In this document: piece after piece, positions 7,701 through 15,110 of the stretch | Numbering within the stretch: the stretch's first letter is position 1 | Layout: every line of letters begins with the position of its first letter | From: Terriglobales bacterium | GTDB lineage: Bacteria; Acidobacteriota; Terriglobia; Terriglobales; SCQP01 | DNA: 42,222 bases | Assembly: GCA_025451775.1 (NCBI GenBank) | Contig: JANWJU010000050.1 | Location: 1 to 42,222 of the forward strand | Reading direction: 5' to 3' | Notes under the pieces: generated by a model | The model's database searches: none | What the model saw: the letters and a program-made list of their open reading frames with translations, nothing else | What the model was told of the DNA's origin: nothing | Made by a program: the position numbers and the translations under genes

Positions 7701-10700
7701 CCGTCGCCGTCACCGACGACTGCGGCTCGACGCTGGCCGCGGGCGCGCACTGCACGTTGAGCGTGGTGCACACGGTCAACAGCGTGGGCACGGGCGGCGG
7801 CATCGTCCAAGTCACCGATAACGCCAGCGGCAGCCCGCAGATTATCGGCGTGCGCGGCATCGGCTACGACCCCAGCACGCAGCAGGCGAGCATTGCGACC
7901 ATCGCTGGGCCGGGACTGGTGCCAGGGCACAGCTATCAAGCCAGCGCCGTGAGTTTGTCCGATCCACAAGCAACGGCGGCGGACGCGGCCGGCAATCTTT
8001 ACGTCGCCCAAGGTCAGGCCGTGCGGCCTTACACCGTCTTCAAGATCACACCCGCCGGAACGCTGACCTTCTACGCGGGTACGGGTGTCGCCGGGTATAG
8101 CGGCGATGGCGGGCCGGCAAGCCAGGCCCGGCTCGACATCAACAGTGCGGTCACCGGCATGGCGGTGGACGCGGCCGGGAATCTATACATCCCCGACGTG
8201 GGCAACTGCGTCGTGCGCGAGGTGAATGCCGCGACCGGCATCATTTCCACCGTGGCCGGTAACGGCATCTGTGCCTATGCGGGCGACAACGGGCCCGCCC
8301 TGCAGGCCGAACTCAACACCCCGCGTGCGGTGGCGGTTGACGGCGCCGGCGACCTCTACATCGCCGACACGGCCAACTTCACCGTGCGCGAGGTCATGGC
8401 CGGGAGCGGTGTGATCAAGACCGTCGCTGGAACTGGCGCCAACGGTGTGCTGAATGTGGCGGGCGTAGGCACGAGCGGAACGGCCACGGCCGTATCGATC
8501 GGTTTGGTCAACGGCGTGACGTTGGACGCGGCCGGGGATGTCTACATCGCCGATGCGACCAACGGCGTCATCTGGAAAGTCACCGCGCAGACGGGACAAA
8601 TCGCCATCAACGCGGGTGAGCCGCCCACGGGAGCGGGCGCGTGCGCGGCGGCGGCGAATAGGCTGGGCGACGGCTGCCCGGCGACGCAGGCGACGGTGCC
8701 GATCGCGCAGTATGCGGGCGGGCTGGCGCTGGATGCCGCTGGCAACCTGTACGTCGCCACCGGTAACGGCGTGCGTGAAGTCGTGGCGGGCACCGGCATC
8801 ATGCAAGACTTCGCCGGCCAGGACACGGTGACGACCACGGCCAAGATCAACTCGGCCCTGGGCGACGGCGGTCCGGCTGCGCAGGCCATCTTCATGCGGG
8901 CGACTGGCGTCACCGTGCTTTCCAATGGCAACGTTCTGATTACCGATGGCGGCGAGGGCCGCATCCGGCAGGTTGCCGGCGGCGTGATCACCACCGTTGC
9001 GGGCAACGGCTTCGCCGGCGAAACCGGCAATGGAGGCGCGGCCACGCAAGCTCAGGTCTCGGTCGACGGCTTGGTCGTGACGCCCTCCGGAGATCTGCTC
9101 GCGACCTCGAACTACGACAACCTCATCCGCGTGATCACGGCCGATGGCACGATCCACGCGTTCGCCGGCAACGGCAGCACCGGTTATTCGGGTGACCGCG
9201 GCGCGGCCACTGCTGCTTCCTTTTCAATCCCGGCGTTCGCGGCGGTCGACGCGACGGGCGATAAAACCATCGTCGCGGACTGGGGCAACAACGCTGTGCG
9301 CGCGATCACGAGCGCGGGTGCGATCACCACAATTGCGGGCGGCAACGGTGCGGGTTATTCGGGAGATGGGGGCGCAGCCACGGCGGCTCGACTGAACTCG
9401 CCCGGCGGGGTCGCAATCGATGCGACCGGTGACATCTTTATCAGCGATAGCTTGAACAACGTCGTGCGCGAGGTCACGCCCGACGGCGTCATTCACACTT
9501 ATGGGGGCACTGGCGCCGCCGGTTACAGCGGGGATGGCGGCGCGGCCGCCGCAGCCGCGCTGCGCGGGCCCGCTGGTTTGGCCCTCGACGCGAGCGGGGA
9601 TCTCTATGTCGCCGACAGCGGCAACCACGTCGTACGTGAGGTCAACAAGCAGACTGGCACGATTTCGACCGTCGCCGGCAATGGCTCGAGCGGTATGGCC
9701 GGCCTGGAGGGGCCAGCCACTGCGGCGCAGCTCACGACGCCCTACTATCTGGCCTTGGATAGCGCCGGCGATCTCTTCATCAGCGACATCGGCTACCCAG
9801 CCCTGGATGAGGTAGTCAACGGCACGATTCATTACCTTACCGGGCGAGGCACCGAGCTCGATCCGAACTACGCCGGACCCGCCGCCGCGGCAGGCCTCTC
9901 CAGTATGCAGGGCGTGGCCGTGGATGCGGCCGGCGACGTGTACCTGGCCGACCTTAACGGCGGGACCATCCGCGAGATCAAGACGCGAGCGGGCGTAGCG
10001 CTGTCGGCCTCGAGTCTAAACCTCGGCAACCAGAACATCGCCAGCACCTCCGCGCCGCAGACGCTGACCATCACCAACAACGGCGGGGCCGTGCTCACGG
10101 TTTCGAATGCGGCTCTGGCGGGCGCGAACGCGAGCGACTTCGCGCTGACCAACAACTGCACCGCCAGCCTGAACGTGGGCTCAAGCTGCACGATCACGGT
10201 AACGTTCAGCCCGGCGGCGACGGGTGCGCGCACAGCGGCCTTGACGGTCACCGACAACAGCGGCGCCGGCAGCTCGCAAACCGTGAGCCTCAGCGGGACG
10301 GGCACGCAGCCGCAAGCGGTGATGTCGTCCAGCAGTCTGAGCTTCGGCAGCCAGGCGATCGGTTCCACCAGCGCGGCGCAGACCATCACGCTGTCCAATT
10401 CCGGAACCGGCCCACTGAGCCTGCAAAGCATCGCGGCCTCGGGCGCTTTTGCTGAATCCAACGGTTGCGGCGCGACGTTGGCGGCGGGCGCGAGCTGTGC
10501 CATCGCGGTGACGTTCACGCCCACGGCGGCGGGCGCGGCCAGCGGAACGCTGACCGTCAACGACAATGCGGCGAACAGCTCGCAGACGGCAACGCTCGCG
10601 GGCTCGGGTATCGCCATGGGGTTGAGCTTGAGCCCCTCGATCGTGAACTTCGGCAGCGTGCCCGTAGGCACGGCCGTGGCGCAAGGCGTCACCATCGTCA

Positions 10701-13700
10701 ACACCGGCTCGGCGGCGCTGCACGTGAGTGGCGTCACCGCGAGCGGCGACTTCAGCGCCAGCGGCAACTGCGCGACCATTCCCGCCGCCAGCGGTTGCAG
10801 CGTGATCGTGACCTTCACGCCGGCGGCGACCGGCGCCCGCACGGGCACGCTCTCGATTAGCGACGACGCGGCCGGGAGCCCACAAACCGTGCCGCTCGCT
10901 GGTACCGGCATCGCGCCGGGCGTCGCGGTGGCGCCGGCGAGTGTCGCATTTCCGGCGACCGCGGTGGCGGGCGCGAGCTTCCCGATCACGGTGACGGTCA
11001 CCAACTCGGGCACGGCGCCGCTCACCGGACTAGCGCTATCCACGGTGGGGGACTTCACGCAGACCTCCGGGTGCACGACGCTCGCGGCGGGCACGAGCTG
11101 CAGCGCCAGCGTGGTGTTCTCGCCCACGGTGGCGGGGCTCGACGCGGGCACGCTGGTCGTGACCGATAACGCGGGCACGCAAACGGTGGCGCTGGCGGGC
11201 ACGGGCGTGGCGCCCGGGGCGGTGCTCAGCGCCGCGCAACTGCTCTTCGGCGGACAACGGGTTGAGACCACATCGGCGGCGCAGACAGTGGTGCTGTCGA
11301 ATACCGGCGCCAGTGTGCTGGCGATCACTTCCATCACGGCTTCATCCGGGTTTAGCGAGGTCACCGGATGCGGCGCGAGCCTGGCGGCGGGGGCGAGCTG
11401 CGCCATCAATGTCAGCTTCCAGCCCTCGGCCGCCGGGGCGCAGACCGGCGCGGTCACCATCGTGAGCGCGGCGGGCACGCAGACGATCACGCTTTCGGGG
11501 CTGGGAACCGCGGCTGGGCTGACGATCATGCCGGCGGCGGTTTCGTTTGGCGCGGAGATGATCGGGACCACGAGCGCGTCGCAGACGCTCACTGTCACCA
11601 ATAGCGGCACCACCGCGCTCACGCTGGCGCCGGTGGCCGCGAGCGGCGACTTCAGCCAGGTGAACGCGTGCCCCCCGAGTCCGGCCACGCTGGCCGCAGG
11701 CGCCAGCTGCCTGATCAACGTCAGCTTCACGCCGGCGGTGGCGGGCCCGAGCAACGGAACGGTCACCGTCACCGACACCGGCGGGCTTACGGCCACGGCA
11801 GCGGTGCTGAGCGGTACCGGCACACTGCCCGGCATCAGCGCGGCGCCGGCTTCTTTGTTTTTCGGCGGTCAGCCCGTGGGCGCGCTCAGCGCGGCGCAGA
11901 CGGTCACCGTGACCAACTCCGGCACCGCGCCGCTGCAGGTCGCCGCCGTGCTCGTGAGCGGTGATTTCACGCAGGTGAATACGTGTACGACCGCGGCCAT
12001 CGCGCCCAGCCAGAGTTGCATCATCAGCGTAGCCATGGCGCCTACCACGCTGGGCAACGAGACCGGAACGCTGCAGATTCTCGATAACGCCGACGGACTG
12101 CATGCGGTGGCGTTGAGCGGCGTGGGCGTGGGTCCGGGTGCGACGGTCGCACCGGCGGCGCTGGCGTTTGGCAGCCAGCCCATCCCCGGCGCCAACGCCA
12201 GCGGTGTCACGCTCACCGGGGCCTCGCAGACCGTGGTGCTGGCCAATACCGGCAATACCGCGCTCACCATCTCCGGCGTCACCGCCCTCGGGCCGTTCAG
12301 CCAGTCCAGCAACTGCGGTATGACGCTGGCGGCGGGCTCGAGCTGCTCGATCACGGTGAGCTTCACGCCCACGCTACTAGGTCAAATGACGGGCGTGCTC
12401 ATCATCTCGGATAACTCCGCGAGCGGTGTGCAAACCGTATCGCTGAACGGCTACGGCAGTCCCAACGGACTGACGTTGACGCCGCCGTCGTTCAGCTTCG
12501 GTTCGGTGCCGGTGGGCCAGACCAGCCCGCCGCAAACCGCCACACTCACCAACAATACCGGGCAAAGCATCGCCAGCCTGACGATCTCCGCCAGCGGCGA
12601 GTTCGCCCAGACCAACACCTGTGGCACCACGCTGGCCAGCGGCGCGAGTTGCCAGATCAACGTGACACTGACGCCGCTCGTCTCGGGCGCGATCACCGGG
12701 TCGATTGCGATTGCGGGCGCGCTCGCGGGAACGCGGGCCGCGCTCGGCGCCAAGGTGATGGATTCGCGGCGGCTGAGCGCGACTTCCACCGGCGGACTGG
12801 CTGAAATCGCCTTGGGCGGATCGGGCGATACGTCGGGGGTTGAGCTCTCGGCCACGGCGCTGAGCTTTGCGACGCAGACGGTGGGGACCACGAGCGCCGC
12901 CCAGACCGTCACGCTCACCAATCGCGGCGCCAGCGCGCTCAGCGGCATTCAGGTGAGTGCGAACGGCGCCTTTGCCCAAACCAGCACCTGTGGGACAAGT
13001 TTGGCGGCAGGTGCGAGCTGCGCCATCGCGGTGACGTTCACGCCCCTCGTGGCGGGCACGCGCGCCGGGGTGTTGGGCATCGCCGATAGCGCCTCGGGTT
13101 CGCCGCAAACCGTGTCGCTGACGGGCACAGCCGTTCCTCCGGCACCGGCGGTGACGTTTTCGGCTTCAAGCCTGAGTTTCGCCGCCGAGCTGACCGGCAA
13201 CACCAGCGCGGCGCAGAATCTGAAGCTGACCAACAGCGGCACAGCGGCGCTGGCGATCACTTCGGTGGCGGCTTCCGGGGATTTCGCGGAAACCAACGCT
13301 TGTGGTACTTCGCTGGCGGCGGGTGCGAGCTGCACCATCGCGGTGTCGTTCACGCCTACGGTGGCCGGATCGCGCTCCGGCAGCTTGACTTTGGCCGATA
13401 GCGCTGCAAGTTCGCCGCAGACGGTCGTACTCGCGGGCACGGGAGCGGATGTGGCCGTGAGTGGCGGCGGCGCCAGCGCGACCGTGATCGCGGGTGGCAC
13501 GGCCAGCTACGCACTCACGTTCGCAGGTTCGAGCGGATTTTCGGGGGCGTTCACGTTGAGCTGTAGCGGTGCGCCGCAAGGGGCAGTGTGCACGCCCCGC
13601 CCCGGCAGCATCAGCGTGGCGGCCGGAGCGGCGGTGCCGGTAACGGTGACCGTCCAGACGGTCGATGTGACGGCGCTGCCGCCGCCGGCGCCCTCAGCAC

Positions 13701-13948
13701 CGGGCGGACCCATGCTGGCGTGGCTGAGCTTGGGTGCGCTCCTGCTGCTGGCGGGCGGTTACGCGCTCACCCGGCGGCGGCGGAGCTTGGCGCTCGTGCT
13801 GGGGCTGGCAGCGCTGATGTCGGCCTGCGGCGGCATCAACAACCTGCCGCAGCCGGGGAGCACATCGGCGGGCAGCTATGTGCTGACCGTGACCGCCTCG
13901 GGCCCATCGGGCCAACGCTCGGCCACGCTCAATTTGACTGTGCATTAG
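4781..13948 (+). CDS. Giant secreted/surface protein: NHL repeats and choice-of-anchor D (ASH-type) repeats
   Basis: The protein has 3055 residues from ATG 4781 (GAGAGG upstream and a clean signal peptide, RRSPAVAIAFLGFLGLAANA). Order of parts: one choice-of-anchor D Ig-like domain (4860-5165); a first NHL beta-propeller block (5185-7240) built of repeats such as AGNGTAGYSGDGGAATAAEL followed by VAVDAAGDLFIAD; two anchor D domains; a second NHL block (7891-9990) paralogous to the first; about eleven more anchor D domains (9998-13440), each with a paired-Cys motif (CGxxLAAGASC); a Gly/Ala-rich beta domain; a Pro-rich linker; and a hydrophobic segment followed by RRRR and a second hydrophobic stretch ending SACGG. 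Such proteins occur widely in Acidobacteriota and are thought to act at the cell surface; no enzymatic role is evident. Regulation by the upstream LuxR-type protein is inferred. Confidence 0.88.
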   Translation: MIAHTFRRSPAVAIAFLGFLGLAANAQTPVATVSPSALTFVARDLNVTSASQTVTLRNGGTAALTITSVTASGDFAIASNACGASLAAGANCAITVTSTPTAVGVRAGALSIADNASSSTQVVALTGRGVDPAAVDSYQLVTAAGPGLVPGQSYAATAVSLVSPSAVTADVAGNLYVVNGFGFPDAVLKVTPGGTLTFYAGNGTKGSSGDGGPAAQAELNLGPIVSSVALDAAGDLFIPDSSNCRVREVNASTGTIATVAGNGTCGYSGDGGAASSAELNDPQAVAVDAAGDLFIADTGNYSVREVVAGTGAIKTVAGTGVKGSLSGANPLVRGVATTVALGNPGGLAVAVNGDLYIADTFNYVVWRVAAQTGQIALFAGQVPGSAVCAAASDGVGDGCPATSALFGLPNVVRGLGLDAAGNLYIAAATSVHEVLASSGVMENIAGQVGTVENDKLASAIGDGGPATAALFTRASGVFPLANGDVLIADGGQNRVRRVSGGVITTIVGNGFSGDTGDGGAPTSAQIIPVRLAVEDNGGLLISDQYDNLIREVKGGVIRTLAGTGAYDYSGDNGPASAATFKFQRSVATDADGDIFVADLGNDAIRKISLAGVITTFAGGNGLGYSGDGGAATAAQVSTPSGVAVDAAGDVFISHNAVVREVTPDGIIHTYAGNGTAGYSGDGGAATAAELRAPEGLAVDASGDLFIADVANHVVREVNAATGVISTVAGNGVSGTSGSGGAATSAELEGPSDIALDPAGNLFIIDSTANAGYEVSAATGILQQALGAANGVCGAQGVATDSVGDVYVGDVCGQTVYEVLTQPTLNVSASSLDFGGQNVGTSSASQTVTLTNPSGFPVVISAITGTNANDFAVTSACGASLAAGASCTITVTFTPAATGSLAGTLTMADNAGTGTQTVALSGTGTAPGIAFSPVHLTFPSAPVGVASAPQTIVVTNPGTGPLTISSISTLPFNSTVAVTDDCGSTLAAGAHCTLSVVHTVNSVGTGGGIVQVTDNASGSPQIIGVRGIGYDPSTQQASIATIAGPGLVPGHSYQASAVSLSDPQATAADAAGNLYVAQGQAVRPYTVFKITPAGTLTFYAGTGVAGYSGDGGPASQARLDINSAVTGMAVDAAGNLYIPDVGNCVVREVNAATGIISTVAGNGICAYAGDNGPALQAELNTPRAVAVDGAGDLYIADTANFTVREVMAGSGVIKTVAGTGANGVLNVAGVGTSGTATAVSIGLVNGVTLDAAGDVYIADATNGVIWKVTAQTGQIAINAGEPPTGAGACAAAANRLGDGCPATQATVPIAQYAGGLALDAAGNLYVATGNGVREVVAGTGIMQDFAGQDTVTTTAKINSALGDGGPAAQAIFMRATGVTVLSNGNVLITDGGEGRIRQVAGGVITTVAGNGFAGETGNGGAATQAQVSVDGLVVTPSGDLLATSNYDNLIRVITADGTIHAFAGNGSTGYSGDRGAATAASFSIPAFAAVDATGDKTIVADWGNNAVRAITSAGAITTIAGGNGAGYSGDGGAATAARLNSPGGVAIDATGDIFISDSLNNVVREVTPDGVIHTYGGTGAAGYSGDGGAAAAAALRGPAGLALDASGDLYVADSGNHVVREVNKQTGTISTVAGNGSSGMAGLEGPATAAQLTTPYYLALDSAGDLFISDIGYPALDEVVNGTIHYLTGRGTELDPNYAGPAAAAGLSSMQGVAVDAAGDVYLADLNGGTIREIKTRAGVALSASSLNLGNQNIASTSAPQTLTITNNGGAVLTVSNAALAGANASDFALTNNCTASLNVGSSCTITVTFSPAATGARTAALTVTDNSGAGSSQTVSLSGTGTQPQAVMSSSSLSFGSQAIGSTSAAQTITLSNSGTGPLSLQSIAASGAFAESNGCGATLAAGASCAIAVTFTPTAAGAASGTLTVNDNAANSSQTATLAGSGIAMGLSLSPSIVNFGSVPVGTAVAQGVTIVNTGSAALHVSGVTASGDFSASGNCATIPAASGCSVIVTFTPAATGARTGTLSISDDAAGSPQTVPLAGTGIAPGVAVAPASVAFPATAVAGASFPITVTVTNSGTAPLTGLALSTVGDFTQTSGCTTLAAGTSCSASVVFSPTVAGLDAGTLVVTDNAGTQTVALAGTGVAPGAVLSAAQLLFGGQRVETTSAAQTVVLSNTGASVLAITSITASSGFSEVTGCGASLAAGASCAINVSFQPSAAGAQTGAVTIVSAAGTQTITLSGLGTAAGLTIMPAAVSFGAEMIGTTSASQTLTVTNSGTTALTLAPVAASGDFSQVNACPPSPATLAAGASCLINVSFTPAVAGPSNGTVTVTDTGGLTATAAVLSGTGTLPGISAAPASLFFGGQPVGALSAAQTVTVTNSGTAPLQVAAVLVSGDFTQVNTCTTAAIAPSQSCIISVAMAPTTLGNETGTLQILDNADGLHAVALSGVGVGPGATVAPAALAFGSQPIPGANASGVTLTGASQTVVLANTGNTALTISGVTALGPFSQSSNCGMTLAAGSSCSITVSFTPTLLGQMTGVLIISDNSASGVQTVSLNGYGSPNGLTLTPPSFSFGSVPVGQTSPPQTATLTNNTGQSIASLTISASGEFAQTNTCGTTLASGASCQINVTLTPLVSGAITGSIAIAGALAGTRAALGAKVMDSRRLSATSTGGLAEIALGGSGDTSGVELSATALSFATQTVGTTSAAQTVTLTNRGASALSGIQVSANGAFAQTSTCGTSLAAGASCAIAVTFTPLVAGTRAGVLGIADSASGSPQTVSLTGTAVPPAPAVTFSASSLSFAAELTGNTSAAQNLKLTNSGTAALAITSVAASGDFAETNACGTSLAAGASCTIAVSFTPTVAGSRSGSLTLADSAASSPQTVVLAGTGADVAVSGGGASATVIAGGTASYALTFAGSSGFSGAFTLSCSGAPQGAVCTPRPGSISVAAGAAVPVTVTVQTVDVTALPPPAPSAPGGPMLAWLSLGALLLLAGGYALTRRRRSLALVLGLAALMSACGGINNLPQPGSTSAGSYVLTVTASGPSGQRSATLNLTVH
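5185..7240 (+). repeat. First NHL beta-propeller block inside the giant gene
   Basis: This block encodes serial NHL units of about 45-60 residues and begins AAGPGLVPGQSYAATAVSL. It corresponds segment by segment to 7891-9990, including shared landmarks such as a DGCPAT motif and a Cys-containing NGTCGYSGD turn. It is coding repeat structure, not a mobile element. Confidence 0.85.
7891..9990 (+). repeat. Second NHL beta-propeller block, duplicate of 5185-7240
   Basis: It begins IAGPGLVPGHSYQASAVSL, matching the opening of the first block, and follows the same order of landmarks (NGICAYAGD, LGDGCPAT, ITTVAGNGFAGETGNGG). The parallel order and similar length indicate an intragenic duplication of about 2.1 kb followed by divergence. 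Confidence 0.85.
9998..13440 (+). repeat. Array of about eleven choice-of-anchor D (ASH-type Ig-like) domains
   Basis: Each unit of about 100 residues has a strand motif like LSFGSQxIGSTSAAQTITLSN, then ASGxFxxxxxCGxxLAAGASC, then VTFTPxxxGxxxGxLxxxDN. The two cysteines per unit probably form a disulphide after export. Three more copies of this unit occur at 4860-5165 and between the two NHL blocks. Confidence 0.85.
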
Positions 13949-13976
13949 CCGCCGCCGGCCGCGTTACCCTTGGATC

Positions 13977-14606
13977 ATGCGCAACATTTTGGTTACGGGT
14001 GCTTCCGGCGGGTTGGGCGGGGCGGTGGTGCAGGTGTTCGAGGCGAGTGGCGACCGGGTGATCGGCATCTCGCATCCGGCGTACGATCTGACGCGGCCGG
14101 AGGAGTGCGCGCGGGCGGTGGCGAGCATCGATGGCCCCGCGCATGCGTTGATCCATCTTATGGGCGGCTTTGCCGGCGGCCAGCCGGTGGCCGAGACCGA
14201 GGACGGCACCTGGCGGCGGATGATGGCGATGAACCTGGACGCGGCCTTTTACATGGCGCGGGCGGCGGTGCCGCGCTTGCTGGAGCAGCCGGGGGGGCGA
14301 ATCGTGATGATTGGATCACGCAACGCCGTGCGGCCGGCGGCGAATTTGGCGGCCTACAACGCCTCCAAGGCCGGGCTCGTGGCCCTGGTGCAGACGCTGG
14401 CGCTGGAGGTGGCGGCGGGCGGCGCCACCGCCAACGTGGTTTTGCCGAGCGTGATCGACACCGCCGCCAATCGTGCCGCCATGCCCACGGCGGATCCCGG
14501 CAGGTGGGTGCCGCCGGCGGCGATTGCGGAGTTGATCGTCTGGCTGGCGTCGCCGGCCGCGGCCCAGATCAACGGGGCGGTGGTCCCGATCTACGGCCGG
14601 TCCTAG
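13977..14606 (+). CDS. Short-chain dehydrogenase/reductase (SDR)
   Basis: This 209-residue classical SDR has the nucleotide-binding glycine motif TGASGGLG (residues 7-14), catalytic Ser114, and Tyr127 with Lys131 in YNASK. The protein ends shortly after the family's core (NGAVVPIYGRS), so it is a compact member. It would reduce or oxidise a carbonyl or alcohol with NAD(P)H; the substrate cannot be read from sequence. No Shine-Dalgarno sequence is visible; a weak TAnnnT hexamer (TACCCT, 13965-13970) lies six bases before the ATG. It begins 28 bases after the giant gene and stands apart functionally from its neighbours. Confidence 0.9.
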   Translation: MRNILVTGASGGLGGAVVQVFEASGDRVIGISHPAYDLTRPEECARAVASIDGPAHALIHLMGGFAGGQPVAETEDGTWRRMMAMNLDAAFYMARAAVPRLLEQPGGRIVMIGSRNAVRPAANLAAYNASKAGLVALVQTLALEVAAGGATANVVLPSVIDTAANRAAMPTADPGRWVPPAAIAELIVWLASPAAAQINGAVVPIYGRS

Positions 14607-14622
14607 GCCGAGATAATGCACT

Positions 14623-14835
14623 ATGGCGGAGGTTTCCAGGGCAAAGTGGCAGGTGCGTACGTTCGCCTCTCACGCCGAGGCGGACGAGCACGAAGCGGAG
14701 TACTGGCTTCAGATCCCGCCGGAGGAGCGCTTGGCGGCGCAATGGGAACTGAGCCTTAGGGTGTACCGTTTGGCAGGGCTTTGCGCCGATGCACCCCGAC
14801 TGGATCGCACTGCTGTCCGCGTTTGTCGCGGCTGA
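14623..14835 (+). CDS. Small protein of the type encoded before nucleotidyltransferase genes
   Basis: This 70-residue protein reads like a coding gene rather than noise, with an N-terminal strand (WQVRTFASHAEADEHEAEYW) then an amphipathic helix (PPEERLAAQWELSLRVYRLAG). The SxxEAdxxexeyw and PEeRL pattern resembles small proteins commonly encoded just upstream of MNT/AbiEii-like nucleotidyltransferases. That fits here, because a nucleotidyltransferase start overlaps its 3' end (14789 onward). A GATAAT hexamer five bases before the ATG suggests a leaderless start. With its partner broken, it may no longer be functional. Function is unknown. Confidence 0.6.
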   Translation: MAEVSRAKWQVRTFASHAEADEHEAEYWLQIPPEERLAAQWELSLRVYRLAGLCADAPRLDRTAVRVCRG

Positions 14836-15110
14836 GGTCCGTTTTCTCGTCGTCGGCGCGGCCGCAGTCGCCTGGCACGGGCATTTGCGCTCCACGGCGG
14901 ATGTGGCTCGCCACTTTTCGCTGGGTCGCTGCCGCGATGCTCGCACTGTGAGCATCGCTCGCTTGTGGGCGGGCTTCGACTGGCGGCCGGCACGAGCGGC
15001 ACTGCCGCTCGTCGCCCCGCCCTGCTCGTGGAGCTTCCAAGCTGCCTGGAAAGGATCGGATCGACGTGAAGGCGTTGGAACAGGTTATCCGAACGCTTCG
15101 ATCCCGGTAA
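14789..15110 (+). pseudogene. Nucleotidyltransferase (MNT/AbiEii-like) gene broken by a palindromic repeat
   Basis: The first 38 codons read FVAAEVRFLVVGAAAVAWHG and then HLRSTAD, the canonical N-terminus of small nucleotidyltransferases (RYLVVGGxAVxxHGxxRxTxD). The expected catalytic DLDxxV segment should follow at once, but the sequence instead enters a palindromic repeat (14903-15047). After it, a different frame (15048-15110) reads GKDRIDVKALEQVIRTLRSR and stops. This fits the KDxxDxxxLE tail of the family, though the match is short. Roughly the middle two-thirds of the gene, including the active site, is missing. The 3' end overlaps the end of convergent gcdH by 26 bases. Confidence 0.6.
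14903..15047 (+). repeat. Composite palindromic repeat element, longest copy (A)
   Basis: About 145 bp with three potential hairpins. The first is a GTGGC/GCCAC mini-hairpin (14903-14914) within a 23-bp block (14903-14925) also found at 27583-27605 (22 of 23 identical). The second is a 9-bp stem GCGATGCTC/GAGCATCGC with a 7-nt loop (14934-14958). The third is a 10-bp stem ACGAGCGGCA/TGCCGCTCGT (14992-15012). The right part (14977-15047) recurs at 35883-35949. The element interrupts the nucleotidyltransferase gene and ends 37 bases beyond the gcdH stop codon. It resembles REP/BIME-type intergenic palindromic repeats; no transposase is in the window. Confidence 0.7.

Noticed and set aside
5380-9700. 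Regularly spaced short repeats (TATAGCGGCGATGGCGG-like) that might suggest a CRISPR or satellite array
   Set aside because: They are in frame, encode the GYSGDGGAA turn of NHL units, and vary as protein repeats do; the spacers are coding.
9868-11835. 655-codon open frame antisense to the giant gene
   Set aside because: It mirrors the Ala/Gly/Thr repeats of the sense strand and has no independent features.
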